A stretch of 64,000 nt of DNA from Rhodococcus sp. IEGM 1379 (GCF_030056815.1 NZ_JASHKR010000002.1:186001-250000), one strand, 5' to 3'; positions 24,062 to 33,095 are shown, counted from the first letter of the stretch. The notes: a model not told the origin generated them from the sequence alone. A program made the numbers and translations.

Positions 24062-24823
24062 ATGTCTGTTCTCGACAAGTTTTCTCTGACAGATCGAGTG
24101 GTCATCGTGACCGGTGCATCGTCGGGTCTCGGTGTGGCGTTTGCGAAAGCAGCCGCAGAAGCCGGCGCCGACGTCGTGCTGGCCGCGCGTCGTATCGACA
24201 AGCTCGAAAACACCGCCACGTTGGTTCGTGACGCCGGCCGTGAGGCACTGTGTGTAGCCACCGACATCGTCGATCCCGCCCAGGCTCAGAATATGGTCGA
24301 CGCCGCGATGGAGAAGTTCGGCCGCGTGGACGTGCTCGTCAACAACGCCGGCGTGGGTACTGCAGTTCCGGCGACCCGCGAGACACCTGACCAGTTCCGG
24401 GCCGTCATCGACATCAACCTCAACGGCTCTTACTGGGCTGCGCAGGCGTGTGGCCGCGTGATGCTGCCGGGCAGTTCGATCGTGAACATCTCGAGCATCC
24501 TAGGACTCACCACTGCCGGACTTCCCCAAGCAGCCTATGCCGCGAGTAAAGCGGGGATCGTGGGACTGACCCGGGATCTGGCTCAGCAGTGGGGCACACG
24601 CAAGGGGATCCGGGTCAACGCCATCGCACCCGGATTCTTCAAGTCGGAAATGACCGACCAATACAACGACGGCTACCTCGACGCGATGGCTCCGCGGCTG
24701 ATTCTCGGTCGCATGGGCGATCCCGAAGAACTCGCTGCAACCATGGTGTGGCTGGCTTCCGAAGCCGGTGGGTACGTCACCGGACAGACTATTGCCGTCG
24801 ACGGTGGGATCACGATCACCTGA
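24062..24823 (+). CDS. Short-chain dehydrogenase/reductase
   Basis: A 253-residue classical SDR. The NAD(P) motif is TGASSGLGVAFAKAAAEAGA at residues 15-34, followed by NNAGVG and the catalytic Ser (NISSILG), Tyr and Lys (YAASKAG). The C-terminal YVTGQTIAVDGG is typical of FabG-like 3-hydroxyacyl reductases. It is 51 bp downstream of the acyl-CoA dehydrogenase and probably in the same operon, where a 3-hydroxyacyl-CoA dehydrogenase role fits. An AAGGAG ribosome site precedes ATG 24062. Confidence 0.9.
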   Translation: MSVLDKFSLTDRVVIVTGASSGLGVAFAKAAAEAGADVVLAARRIDKLENTATLVRDAGREALCVATDIVDPAQAQNMVDAAMEKFGRVDVLVNNAGVGTAVPATRETPDQFRAVIDINLNGSYWAAQACGRVMLPGSSIVNISSILGLTTAGLPQAAYAASKAGIVGLTRDLAQQWGTRKGIRVNAIAPGFFKSEMTDQYNDGYLDAMAPRLILGRMGDPEELAATMVWLASEAGGYVTGQTIAVDGGITIT

Positions 24824-24866
24824 CGTCGATGACGGGCGGGCGCCTGCTTTGCCGTATAAGTAGCGG

Positions 24867-25565
24867 GTGACCTCTCGCGCTGATAATCAGGAGAACTGGG
24901 AAGACCGCCCGCCGCCGTCGATGGCTGCGACGGAGCTCCTACGTGATCTCCCGGTGACCGCGCGAGGCGTTCGCACCCGGGCATCTCTGGTGGTTGCTGC
25001 GCGCACAGTGTTCGAGCGAGCAGGCTATCTCGATGCGCGATTGACGGATATCACCAAGGAAGCGAACTGCTCGACCGGTTCCTTCTATACCTATTTCGAC
25101 AACAAAGAGCAGATCTTTGCTGCGGTTCTCGCGGTCGCGCAGGAAGACATGCTCCATCCCGGTGTGGGACGAGTGCGCGATACGGACAACCCTTACGCCG
25201 TTCTCGAATCCAGCAATCGCGCGTATCTGACGGCATTCCGTCGCAACGCCAAGTTGATGGGATTGCTCGAGCAGGTTTCGCACATCGACCCGGCATTCGC
25301 GAAGCTACGACGCGATCGTGGCGCGACCTTCATCTCCCGCAATGCCCGCGCCATCGAGCGGTTGCAAAGCGACGGAAAGGCAGATCGTTCCCTGGATCCG
25401 CTTCTGGCGTCGCGGGCACTGTCATCCATGGTGAGTCGCCTCGCGTACAGCGTGTTTGTATCCGAGGAGCCTGGCGCGGACGGAAAGTCCGTGCCGTTCG
25501 AGGACGTGGTTCAGACCGCAACCCGGATTTGGGCGAACGCGTTGAAGGTGTCCGAACAGCCGTAA
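24867..25565 (+). CDS. TetR-family regulator
   Basis: A 232-residue TetR regulator starting at GTG 24867. After about 30 N-terminal residues comes the HTH: RASLVVAARTVFERAGYLDARLTDITKEANCSTGSFYTYFDNKEQIF. The C-terminal domain is of the acyl-CoA- or drug-responsive helical type, with no recognisable ligand signature. It is the third gene on this strand after the ACAD and SDR and could be in their operon or independent. It converges on the SRPBCC gene with a 4-bp gap. Confidence 0.85.
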   Translation: MTSRADNQENWEDRPPPSMAATELLRDLPVTARGVRTRASLVVAARTVFERAGYLDARLTDITKEANCSTGSFYTYFDNKEQIFAAVLAVAQEDMLHPGVGRVRDTDNPYAVLESSNRAYLTAFRRNAKLMGLLEQVSHIDPAFAKLRRDRGATFISRNARAIERLQSDGKADRSLDPLLASRALSSMVSRLAYSVFVSEEPGADGKSVPFEDVVQTATRIWANALKVSEQP

Positions 25566-25569
25566 CCAA

Positions 25570-26031
25570 TCAGCTTTTCCCGTGGGCGGCGAACTCCGCC
25601 TCGAGGCGCCGACGCAACGTTTCTTCACTGTTGCGGACCGCGTTTTCGATAAACGGCCCGATCAACATGCCCAAGGCTTTGCCGGCAAGTCCGTCGGAAA
25701 TCTTGTAGGCAAAATCCACCGACAGTTCGGTCTTGGAGTCGTCGACAGCAGTGAACTCCCAGGTCGACGAGTTGGAGACACCGCCGAGCGAAGAGAGGGT
25801 GATGATGCGATTCTTCTCCCACTCCGTGACCTCGAGATTGGAGCGCAACGTGCTGGGGCCGATCTGCATCGCAGCGTCGAATGACGCGCCGAGTCCCTGA
25901 TCGAACTCGCCGCTGGGCGTGAACTCGGAAACGCCGAACATCCACGTTGGTACATTGCGGTAATCGTCGATGTAGGCGAAGGCAACATCGACCGGTACGG
26001 CAGCAACCGCGGAATGGCGAACGTGGATCAT
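25570..26031 (-). CDS. SRPBCC/START-like lipid-binding protein
   Basis: A 153-residue protein with the SRPBCC (polyketide cyclase/START) fold: MIHVRHSAVAAVPVDVAFAYIDDYRNVPTWMFGVSEF at the start, a central beta sheet (WEFTAVDDSKTELSVDFAYKI) and a long C-terminal helix (IENAVRNSEETLRRRLEAEF). Such proteins bind hydrophobic ligands in a cavity. ATG 26031 is chosen on fold grounds. It is divergent from a TetR gene and lies inside a lipid-type region, but its ligand is unknown. Confidence 0.8.
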   Translation of the reverse strand: MIHVRHSAVAAVPVDVAFAYIDDYRNVPTWMFGVSEFTPSGEFDQGLGASFDAAMQIGPSTLRSNLEVTEWEKNRIITLSSLGGVSNSSTWEFTAVDDSKTELSVDFAYKISDGLAGKALGMLIGPFIENAVRNSEETLRRRLEAEFAAHGKS

Positions 26032-26120
26032 GGTTGGTCCCTGTCTATCGATGGACACCGACTGTAGCTAACTGCTCCGACATATTCGTTGTCAGCGCAA
26101 GTGGATCTACGGTATCGGGT

Positions 26121-26741
26121 ATGACGAACGAACCCGCGGCGCGCGGATCCTGGCGGCAATACGAAGACCTGGGTCTGCCCAAGCCCCTCGCGGCAGCATT
26201 GGAAGCGTTTGTCGAACAGGGGTACCACGGTGCATCGATTCGCGACATCGCTGCACGAGCCGGGCTTTCCGTGCCCGGTCTCTACCACCATTACCCGTCG
26301 AAGCAGGCATTGTTGATCGGCTTGACGACGGTTGTCATGGGGGAGTTGCTGGAACGGACCGGTGTTGCGGAGATGGAAGCTGGGCCGGATCCTTCGGATC
26401 GTTTTGACGCTGTCATCGAATCCTTGTTGCGCTTCCACATGTTTCGGCGTGAGCAGTCGTTTGTGGCGTCGTCGGAACTTCGGAGTATGGAACCGGAGGG
26501 TCGGGCCAATTACATCGCTCAACGTGATGCGCAACAGAAGCAGGTGGATCGGATCGTGCGGGACGGGGTGGAGTCCGGCGTGTTCGCCGCTGAGTATCCC
26601 GAGGATGCGAGTCGGGCTGTCGTGACGATGTGTGTGGCCGTGGCGCAGTGGTACCGGCCGGACGGTGAGTTGTCGCCGGATGAGTTGGTGGAGCGGTATT
26701 TGGGGATTTCCAGATGCACGGTGGGTGCGGAGCGGATCTGA
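26121..26741 (+). CDS. TetR-family regulator of the ACAD-kinase-SDR operon
   Basis: A 206-residue TetR regulator. The HTH is QGYHGASIRDIAARAGLSVPGLYHHYPSKQALLIGL, and the C-terminal part resembles the TetR_C lipid-responsive type (RFHMFRREQSFVASSELRSM). ATG 26121 is used. It lies 80 bp upstream of the acyl-CoA dehydrogenase-family gene on the same strand, with a near-perfect palindrome (26782-26799) between them. It is therefore inferred to be the local repressor, with an acyl-CoA intermediate as the likely inducer. Confidence 0.85.
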   Translation: MTNEPAARGSWRQYEDLGLPKPLAAALEAFVEQGYHGASIRDIAARAGLSVPGLYHHYPSKQALLIGLTTVVMGELLERTGVAEMEAGPDPSDRFDAVIESLLRFHMFRREQSFVASSELRSMEPEGRANYIAQRDAQQKQVDRIVRDGVESGVFAAEYPEDASRAVVTMCVAVAQWYRPDGELSPDELVERYLGISRCTVGAERI

Positions 26742-26781
26742 GTGGTTGACCGCTGAGGTGCCGGTATGCCACAGTGCATAG

Positions 26782-26799
26782 ACCGAGCGATCGTTCGGT
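26782..26799. promoter_or_regulatory. Near-perfect TetR-type palindrome ACCGAGCGATCGTTCGGT
   Basis: An 18-bp inverted repeat (ACCGA-G/A-CGATCG pattern) with one mismatched pair, 22 bp before the GTG at 26822. ACCGAxCGxxCG-like elements are common TetR/FadR-type operators in actinobacteria. Its position over the promoter of the ACAD-kinase-SDR operon suits repression by the TetR gene just upstream. Confidence 0.6.
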
Positions 26800-26821
26800 C
26801 GGTCTTTCTTGGAGGTGGATG

Positions 26822-28033
26822 GTGGCAATCGATCTGACGTATGCACCGGAGGTGACGGCGCTGATCGAGAAGACGCGCGCCTTCACGCGCGACGTAGTTC
26901 TCCCGATCGAAGACAAGCACGGTGGCGACATCGCGGTTGCCGGTGGCGACGCGACGCGGATCGAGATGCAGGCAGCGGCCAAGGCCGCCGGAGTCTTTGC
27001 TCCCCACGCGCCGATCGAGTACGGCGGACACGGGCTCAACATGAGTGATCGGGCACCCGTTTTCGAAGAGGCCGGCTACTCGCTGTTCGGCCCGACTGCT
27101 CTGAACATCGCGGCACCGGACGAGGGCAATGTCCACATGCTCGCTCACGTGGCGAGTGCAGCTCAGAAAGAACAGTTCCTCGCTCCCTTGGCTCGCGGCG
27201 ACATGCGTTCCGCTTTCGCGATGACAGAACCTGCGCCCGGTGCAGGTTCGGACCCCGCTGCTTTGAATACCCGAGCAGAGAAGGCTCCGGGCGGTTGGAA
27301 GATCAACGGCAAGAAGTGGTTCATCACCGGCGCCGACGGTGCAGGCTTCTTCATCATCATGGCCCGGACTTCGGGTGAACCCGGTCAACGTGGTGGTGCC
27401 ACAATGTTTCTCGCACCCGCAGGCTCTCCGGGATTGATCGTGGGCCGTCATATCGGCACGCTCGACAAGTCCATGATCGGTGGCCATTGTGAGGTCACTT
27501 TCGAGGACCTTTTTGTTCCTGACGAGGCGGTTCTCGGCGAGGTCGACCAGGGGTTCGCTTACGCGCAGGTGCGCCTCGGCCCCGCACGTATGACGCACGT
27601 GATGCGCTGGCTCGGTGCGGCCCGTCGTGGGCACGACATTGCTGTCGCACAGGTGGCGGAACGCGAAGGTTTCGGTTCCAAGCTTGGTGATCTCGGAATG
27701 ATCCAGAAGATGATCGCGGACAACGAGATCGACATCGCGGCCAGCCGGGCTTTGCTGGTCCAGGCTTGTTGGGAACTCGATCAGGGCGGGCATGCGAGCA
27801 ACTCCACTTCGATCGCGAAAACATATGCAGCCGAGGCAATCTTCCGCATCGTCGACAATTCGATCCAGATGTGCGGAGGCCTGGGTGTTTCGGAGGATTT
27901 GCCGCTGGCTCGACTCTCTCGCGAAGTGCGTCCGTTCCGTGTCTACGATGGACCGTCCGAAGTTCACCGCTGGGCAATTGCGAAACGTGTTGTGGGCGCC
28001 GCACGTCGAGCAGCGCGCGACGGTGTGCGGTGA
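26822..28033 (+). CDS. ACAD10/11-type acyl-CoA dehydrogenase family protein
   Basis: A 403-residue acyl-CoA dehydrogenase-fold protein. MTEPAPGAGSDPAAL and GWKINGKKWFITGADGA mark the FAD/substrate regions. The C-terminal signature reads VYDGPSEVHRWAIAKRV, with Asp where classical ACADs have the YEGT catalytic Glu; YDGP(S/D)EVH is typical of the ACAD10/11 branch. In that branch the enzyme works with a phosphotransferase to convert 4-hydroxyacyl-CoA, via a 4-phospho intermediate, to enoyl-CoA. GTG 26822 is preferred: GGAGG is 6 nt upstream, while ATG 26819 is only 3 nt away. The stop overlaps the kinase start. Confidence 0.87.
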   Translation: MAIDLTYAPEVTALIEKTRAFTRDVVLPIEDKHGGDIAVAGGDATRIEMQAAAKAAGVFAPHAPIEYGGHGLNMSDRAPVFEEAGYSLFGPTALNIAAPDEGNVHMLAHVASAAQKEQFLAPLARGDMRSAFAMTEPAPGAGSDPAALNTRAEKAPGGWKINGKKWFITGADGAGFFIIMARTSGEPGQRGGATMFLAPAGSPGLIVGRHIGTLDKSMIGGHCEVTFEDLFVPDEAVLGEVDQGFAYAQVRLGPARMTHVMRWLGAARRGHDIAVAQVAEREGFGSKLGDLGMIQKMIADNEIDIAASRALLVQACWELDQGGHASNSTSIAKTYAAEAIFRIVDNSIQMCGGLGVSEDLPLARLSREVRPFRVYDGPSEVHRWAIAKRVVGAARRAARDGVR

Positions 28034-29055
28034 GTGAATTCCACGGCCTCGACCTGCCCGCGCTACGGAAGTATCTACTCGACTCGGATGTCGCCGTGGT
28101 CGGCGATCTGCGTGCGGAGTTGATCTCCGGAGGAAAATCCAACCTGACGTACGGAATTTACGACGACGCTTCGAGTTGGATCGTTCGTCGCCCGCCTACC
28201 GCAGGATTGACGCCGTCCGCGCACGACGTTGCGCGCGAGTTTCGGATTACCTCCGCTCTGCAGGGCACCGCAGTGCCCGTGGCTCCCACGGTGGCTCTGT
28301 GTGAGGATTCATCGGTAATGGGGGCGTCGTTCACTGTTGTCGAGTTCATCAAGGGGCAGGTGATTCGAACCAAGTCCGAGCTCGATGCCGTTCCCGCAGT
28401 TCAGATCGCGCAGTGCGCCGACGAATTGGTACGAGTACTGGCTGCTCTGCACGACGTCGACTACAACGCCGTCGGCCTCGGCGAATTGGGCCGTCCGCAG
28501 GGTTACGTTGCACGTCAGGTGAAGTTGTGGGCTGGTCAGTGGGGTCGGGTGAAGACCGAAGATTCCGCCGACGTCGACAGGTTGGCTTCGAAGTTGCCGG
28601 AACTGATTCCGGCGCAATCGGAATCGTCGATCGTGCACGGTGACTTCCGGATCGACAACACAATTCTTGCCGCTGGCGACGTCACAAAGGTTGCAGCTGT
28701 TGTGGATTGGGAACTCGCCACTCTCGGCGATCCGTTGTCCGACATTGCAATGATGTGCGTCTACCGACATCCCGCATTGGATCTGGTCCTGGGCGAGCCG
28801 GCAGCGTGGACCAGTCCGTCGTTGCCGTCCGTTGTCGATCTGGCCCAGCGGTATTCGACGGTCTCGGGCCGCGAGCTCACCGACTGGAACTTCTACATGG
28901 CTCTCGGGTTCTTCAAGCTGGCCGTGATCGCGCAAGGGATCGACCATCGGTTCCGTGCCGGAGCGACAGTCGGTGGAGGGTTCGATTCGGCAGGATCTTC
29001 TGTGCCGGAACTTATCTCAGCAGGATTGAGTGCATTGAACGGAAAATTTGAATGA
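28030..29055 (+). CDS. APH-family phosphotransferase paired with ACAD
   Basis: A 341-residue aminoglycoside-phosphotransferase-fold kinase. The catalytic loop is IVHGDFRIDN near residue 200 (Asp of HGD, Asn of DN) and the Mg-binding Asp is in VVDWELATLGDPLSD near 225. This subgroup is the kinase half of mammalian ACAD10/11 and of bacterial LvaA, which phosphorylates the 4-hydroxyl of 4-hydroxyacyl-CoA. It is not an antibiotic-resistance enzyme by context. GTG 28030 overlaps the ACAD stop (GTGA), and its own stop overlaps the SDR start (ATGA). Confidence 0.88.
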   Translation: MSEFHGLDLPALRKYLLDSDVAVVGDLRAELISGGKSNLTYGIYDDASSWIVRRPPTAGLTPSAHDVAREFRITSALQGTAVPVAPTVALCEDSSVMGASFTVVEFIKGQVIRTKSELDAVPAVQIAQCADELVRVLAALHDVDYNAVGLGELGRPQGYVARQVKLWAGQWGRVKTEDSADVDRLASKLPELIPAQSESSIVHGDFRIDNTILAAGDVTKVAAVVDWELATLGDPLSDIAMMCVYRHPALDLVLGEPAAWTSPSLPSVVDLAQRYSTVSGRELTDWNFYMALGFFKLAVIAQGIDHRFRAGATVGGGFDSAGSSVPELISAGLSALNGKFE

Positions 29056-29789
29056 ACAGGTCTGCGCTGGTTACAGGTGCATCCAAAGGTATCGGGCTGG
29101 GAATCGCGACGCGTCTTGCGACGCTCGGATACGGATTGACGATCACGGCTCGGGATAGCGAGAAGCTCGAAGCCGTTGCCGAGGGACTGCGTAGCGCGGG
29201 GTCTCCCGACGTCGTCGTAGTTGCCGGAGATATGGCGGACGAGGATTTCGCGACGGAACTGGTTGCGGTCCACGGTGACCGATTCGGTTCCATGCGGGCA
29301 TTGATTCTCAACGCGGGTGTGGGAACCAGCGGGAGCATTGCGGACTACCCCATGCGGCGCTTCGATAAAACCGTCGCGGTGAATCTCCGTACGCCGTTCG
29401 TGCTCCTCCAAGAGTCGTTGCCGCTGTTACGGGCGGCAGCTGATGCCGATCCCGACGGCGGAGCAAAAGTTATTGCACTGTCATCGATGGCCGGTGTGTA
29501 CGCCGAAGGCGGACTTGCGGTGTATGGGGCGACCAAGGCGGCGTTGCTTTCGGTAGTCGAAGCACTTAACGCCGAGGAATCCGGAAACGGCGTCAGCGCC
29601 ACTGCGATTGCTCCAGGGTACGTCGACACCGACATGTCCGCGTGGACACAGGATCGGATCCCTCCGGACACGATGATCAAGGTTGACGACATCGTCGAAT
29701 TGGTGGACGGACTGCTCCGGTTGTCTTCTCGCGCTGTTGTTCCGAAGGTTGTGATGACCCGCGCCGGGGCCGATGGATATCGAGCGTGA
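29052..29789 (+). CDS. SDR oxidoreductase in the ACAD-kinase operon
   Basis: A 245-residue SDR. The cofactor motif TGASKGIGLGIATRLATLGY is at residues 7-26; NAGVG, the catalytic Ser (LSSMAG) and YGATKAA (Tyr/Lys) follow. It is the third gene of a fully overlapping operon (ATGA at 29052-29055). By position it corresponds to LvaD, a 3-hydroxyacyl dehydrogenase acting after the enoyl-CoA is rehydrated, although the exact substrate is inferred. It converges with a 4-bp gap on the cutinase-like gene. Confidence 0.87.
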   Translation: MNRSALVTGASKGIGLGIATRLATLGYGLTITARDSEKLEAVAEGLRSAGSPDVVVVAGDMADEDFATELVAVHGDRFGSMRALILNAGVGTSGSIADYPMRRFDKTVAVNLRTPFVLLQESLPLLRAAADADPDGGAKVIALSSMAGVYAEGGLAVYGATKAALLSVVEALNAEESGNGVSATAIAPGYVDTDMSAWTQDRIPPDTMIKVDDIVELVDGLLRLSSRAVVPKVVMTRAGADGYRA

Positions 29790-29793
29790 GCGT

Positions 29794-31092
29794 TCAGTGT
29801 CCGGCAGTATCGAGGACGCGCTGAGTTCTCGCTAGCGTGGTGATCCAATCGACGATCCGTTCACTCTCCCAGTACCACGGGTCGTTCGGGTTGTTGTTCC
29901 AGTAGAGGATGTGCTGGATGAATCCGAGGAAGATGTACGGCTTGGTCACCAGTTCGAAAAGTCCGCTGTTGTCTTCGATGAAGCCGGGTCCTTCAGCCTG
30001 GAGTTTCGCTTGAACCACATCGGACCCCGGCCCCATGGCCCACTTGAACGTGTCGACGATTTCGGCGTTGCTCAACTGGATGTCACTGTTCGGTCCGTCG
30101 GGGTCGAAGGTTTGATCGGAGGTTTTCAGTGCGACGTCGAGGAACGACTCGTCGGAGTCGAACCATCCGGGGTGTGTGCTGATGTAGACGATGGATTTGG
30201 CGGCCATGGTCCTGACGGCATTGCCGAAGTCGACGAAGGTCTGGCCGAGGTCGGCGCCGGTGAAATGCATTTGACCGAGCACACCGAGAGTGAGTTGCAG
30301 TATCGCAATGTTTTTCGGTGCATCACACGCTATGTCGTAAGGCCGACAAGCAGATTGAACCTTGCTGGCGAGCGCACCGTAGTCGGCCTGTTCCTGTGAC
30401 ATGAAGCCTCCGCCGGCTGGTCCGGACTGACCCAACGACGGCGTGCCGGTGGGCCGATACGGGTCGCCGACGAGCATGACGCCGGCGATGTCATCCGGAC
30501 CGATGAGCGATGTGGTGTCACGATGACCGATGTCGCGCGCCACCCGTTCCACGACTTCGCTGCCGACGCTGTAACCAAGCAAAACATATTTTGTCGCGTC
30601 TCCGCATTTGACCTTGTTGTCCTCGAGAAGTCGGTGTGTCGACTCAACTCCGGCGGCCATCGAATCTTGGTATGTGGGAACAGGATCAAAGAGGTCGACC
30701 CCGTACGTCGACGGATATGGCACGTACATCCACCCGACGGTTCCAGGTTCGTCCTGGAAGTGTGCACCGGTGGGAACCGTGACGTTTGTCAACCAGTTGG
30801 ATCCCCCTTGCACCGCGGTGTCTGTCAAAGGATTGCGATCGGCAGTTGAATCGGATGCACCGGAGACTGCGACGATCAAGATGGCGGGGCATTCTGCGCC
30901 GTAGTTGTTGGGGTCGATACCGTCATCGTCGCTCGAACCGGCGATGGAGCTGGTGCTTCCTGTCGCCGTGTCTCCGCCGCTGGAGTCGGCAACCGCCGGT
31001 GTAGACGAGAACGTCGCACTCACCACAGTGAGAACCATCGCCACCAATGCGATTCGTTCGAGATGGAAGCGAATAGCACCTGGTTGAGGCAT
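29794..31092 (-). CDS. Secreted cutinase-family protein
   Basis: A 432-residue secreted protein. A signal peptide (IALVAMVLTVVSATFSSTPAVAD) is followed by an acidic Ser/Gly linker and a cutinase domain. The nucleophile Ser lies in LLGYSVGSEVV near residue 180; candidates for the Asp and His are in the ACDAPKNI and HFTGADLG regions. There are two Cys pairs. The family hydrolyses lipid or cutin esters, and mycolata have several paralogues that act at the cell envelope. The domain carries an unusually long C-terminal region. ATG 31092 is preferred over TTG 31095; both follow GGAGG closely. Confidence 0.83.
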   Translation of the reverse strand: MPQPGAIRFHLERIALVAMVLTVVSATFSSTPAVADSSGGDTATGSTSSIAGSSDDDGIDPNNYGAECPAILIVAVSGASDSTADRNPLTDTAVQGGSNWLTNVTVPTGAHFQDEPGTVGWMYVPYPSTYGVDLFDPVPTYQDSMAAGVESTHRLLEDNKVKCGDATKYVLLGYSVGSEVVERVARDIGHRDTTSLIGPDDIAGVMLVGDPYRPTGTPSLGQSGPAGGGFMSQEQADYGALASKVQSACRPYDIACDAPKNIAILQLTLGVLGQMHFTGADLGQTFVDFGNAVRTMAAKSIVYISTHPGWFDSDESFLDVALKTSDQTFDPDGPNSDIQLSNAEIVDTFKWAMGPGSDVVQAKLQAEGPGFIEDNSGLFELVTKPYIFLGFIQHILYWNNNPNDPWYWESERIVDWITTLARTQRVLDTAGH

Positions 31093-31354
31093 CAATCCTC
31101 CGGTGGTCGGCGAACGAGACGGGTACGTTGGCTGGTCGATTCTTCGAACGAGCGAAAGTGACCGGCCTTCTGCGGCTGGACTTCTCGTCTCGCGCAGCCA
31201 GATTACGACACGAAAGCGCTCTGTGTATAACAGTTCGTCACATCGGAATTGTTACTCAAATGGGATGCGATGTGAGGTTTGCGCTCATTCTCGGAGATTG
31301 AACGTAAATGACCTTCGCGGCGAGAGATTGATTCGCCTGGTCAGAATTTGTATT

Positions 31355-31909
31355 CTATTGCGCTGGAGCGTCTTTTGCTTCGCCACGTCGTCGGAAGAAG
31401 CCGAATCCCGGCACTCCGACGATCGCCTGGCGGAGGTCTTTCACTACTCCCAGAAGTTCATGGATTTCAGGGGATACCGAGTCCAAGGTCGCGAGAATCG
31501 GCAGGACTGCCGTTACTCGCTCGGTGAGTTCCGGAAGTTGGTCGATCAGTGTGATGGCGGCACTGACTTCGGCCTCGCTGATGTCGTTGGCAAACCTCGC
31601 AGCTAACGGTGCGAGTTGTACAGCGAGGGGTTCGTACAGTTCGAGGAGTTGTTGAGCAATATCCGAAGTTTGCTCGACGGCTTCGACAAGAGTTTCAGCG
31701 CGGACAGTGACTGCGGCGACGCCGACAACTACGCGATCGGCGTTCTCGGCTATCTGGCCAATTCTTGCGACCAATCGTTCGACGCTCACCAGTAGCGCGT
31801 CGAGGCGCGATGGGAGCGTGACCGCAAAAATCACTGCAGATGCGGACCAATGCACGACGTCGCCGACGGAGCGGACAACGCTCAAGCGTCCGGGCAAAAC
31901 TAGAGCCAT
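31355..31909 (-). CDS. Hypothetical helical protein
   Basis: A 184-residue protein, mostly alpha-helical with heptad-like patterns (LDALLVSVERLVARIGQIAENADRVVVG and onward). It has an early hydrophobic segment (VVHWSASAVIFAVTL) that could be a membrane anchor and a basic tail (FGFFRRRGEAKD). I do not recognise a family. ATG 31909 is chosen with AGGA 7 nt upstream. The 260 bp between it and the cutinase gene hold no other gene that I can support. Confidence 0.6.
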   Translation of the reverse strand: MALVLPGRLSVVRSVGDVVHWSASAVIFAVTLPSRLDALLVSVERLVARIGQIAENADRVVVGVAAVTVRAETLVEAVEQTSDIAQQLLELYEPLAVQLAPLAARFANDISEAEVSAAITLIDQLPELTERVTAVLPILATLDSVSPEIHELLGVVKDLRQAIVGVPGFGFFRRRGEAKDAPAQ

Positions 31910-32053
31910 CACTTGATCCTGCCTGATAGTTAGCGGAAGTGCAGGTAAATCTCACATACTTGCAGTGCGAAACGTCTTCGAGTTATGAGCGATGCGAGCG
32001 GTGCCGGACGGACGTCCTGGCCGTCGTCACTCGATACCTGGAAGGATCAAGAC

Positions 32054-32554
32054 ATGTCGGCTACCCGTACCCACACCGTGATCGAGTCTCCGATCGGCCC
32101 GTTGACGCTGGTTGCGACCGCAAACGGCCTGTGCGGACTCTATATGGCAGAGCATCGACACAAGCCTGACGAGTCGACTTTCGGGGACAGTGCACCAGCG
32201 AACTTCGGTGAGGCAAAGGCCCAACTCTCGGAGTATTTTTCGGGGGAGCGTACTGAGTTCACATTGCCGTTGGATCCGTCGGGAACCGAGTTTCAGCACC
32301 GAGTGTGGGCTGCGCTCCGGACCGTTCCGTACGGGCAAACGTGGACCTATCTAGATCTTGCGCAAACTTTGGGCAATCCTCTTGCTGTGCGTGCCGTCGC
32401 GGCGGCAAACGGGAAGAATCCCATCAGCATCGTCGTGCCGTGCCATCGTGTGGTCGGCAGCGACGGGAGTCTCACGGGATTTGCGGGAGGGCTTGATCGC
32501 AAGCGGTACCTTCTCGAGCGTGAATCCGGCGGAGTTTCGGATGTGCTGTTCTGA
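32054..32554 (+). CDS. ogt: Methylated-DNA-protein-cysteine methyltransferase (Ogt type)
   Basis: A 166-residue O6-alkylguanine-DNA alkyltransferase. The acceptor Cys130 is in VVPCHRVVGSDGSLTGFAGG; the DNA-binding helix (SGTEFQHRVWAALRTVPYGQTWTY) precedes it. It removes O6-alkyl groups from guanine by irreversible transfer to the Cys. ATG 32054 follows GAAGGA. It is the first of four co-directional repair genes. The next gene's start is 44 bp on, so they are likely one transcript. Confidence 0.92.
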   Translation: MSATRTHTVIESPIGPLTLVATANGLCGLYMAEHRHKPDESTFGDSAPANFGEAKAQLSEYFSGERTEFTLPLDPSGTEFQHRVWAALRTVPYGQTWTYLDLAQTLGNPLAVRAVAAANGKNPISIVVPCHRVVGSDGSLTGFAGGLDRKRYLLERESGGVSDVLF

Positions 32555-32597
32555 TGCGTCGATCTCACATATCTATCGGCCCGAGCGTCTACTGATC

Positions 32598-33095
32598 GTG
32601 TCGTTGAAACCGTTCGAAGAAGTCGTGACCGAGTACGGTTCTGTCGTGCTGCGGGTATGCCGTGCGGTAGTCGGGCCGGTCGATGCCGAGGACGCCTGGT
32701 CCGAGACATTCATCGCGGCGATGCGTGCCTATCCGGAACTCGATCAGGGCGCGAATGTCGAAGCGTGGCTGGTGACTATTGCGCACCGCAAAGCTATTGA
32801 CATCGTTCGCGTTCGGGGCCGCGTCGCGATTCCCACCGATGAGGTTCCGGAATTGCCCACCCGTATCGGGCTTCCGGGATCTTGGGACCACGAACTGTGG
32901 GATGCGCTCGAACAGTTGCCGTTCAAGCAACGTGCCGCGGTGGCCTATCACTTTCTGGGTGGGTTGCCTTACACCGACATCGCGGAGATTTTGGGCAACA
33001 CACCGACAGCTGCCCGGAAGGCCGGCTCCGACGGCATTGTCGCTCTTCGAAAGACCTACGTGCCCAAAACTGTTCCGGAAGGGAGTCACGCATGA
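32598..33095 (+). CDS. Sigma-70 family RNA polymerase sigma factor
   Basis: A 165-residue ECF-size sigma factor. Region 2 is about residues 10-60 (VVGPVDAEDAWSETFIAAMRAYPEL) and region 4 near 105-150 (LEQLPFKQRAAVAYHFLGGLPYTDIAEILGNTPTAARK). GTG 32598 is chosen as giving a normal length; an ATG at 32541 would overlap ogt. Its stop overlaps the start of the second methyltransferase (ATGA). It sits where an Ada-type regulator would be expected, so it may activate this repair operon. No anti-sigma is visible. Confidence 0.83.
   Translation: MSLKPFEEVVTEYGSVVLRVCRAVVGPVDAEDAWSETFIAAMRAYPELDQGANVEAWLVTIAHRKAIDIVRVRGRVAIPTDEVPELPTRIGLPGSWDHELWDALEQLPFKQRAAVAYHFLGGLPYTDIAEILGNTPTAARKAGSDGIVALRKTYVPKTVPEGSHA

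Noticed and set aside
28030-29055. Aminoglycoside phosphotransferase as a resistance gene
   Set aside because: The subgroup and its overlap with an ACAD10/11-type gene and an SDR indicate acyl-CoA metabolism, not antibiotic resistance.
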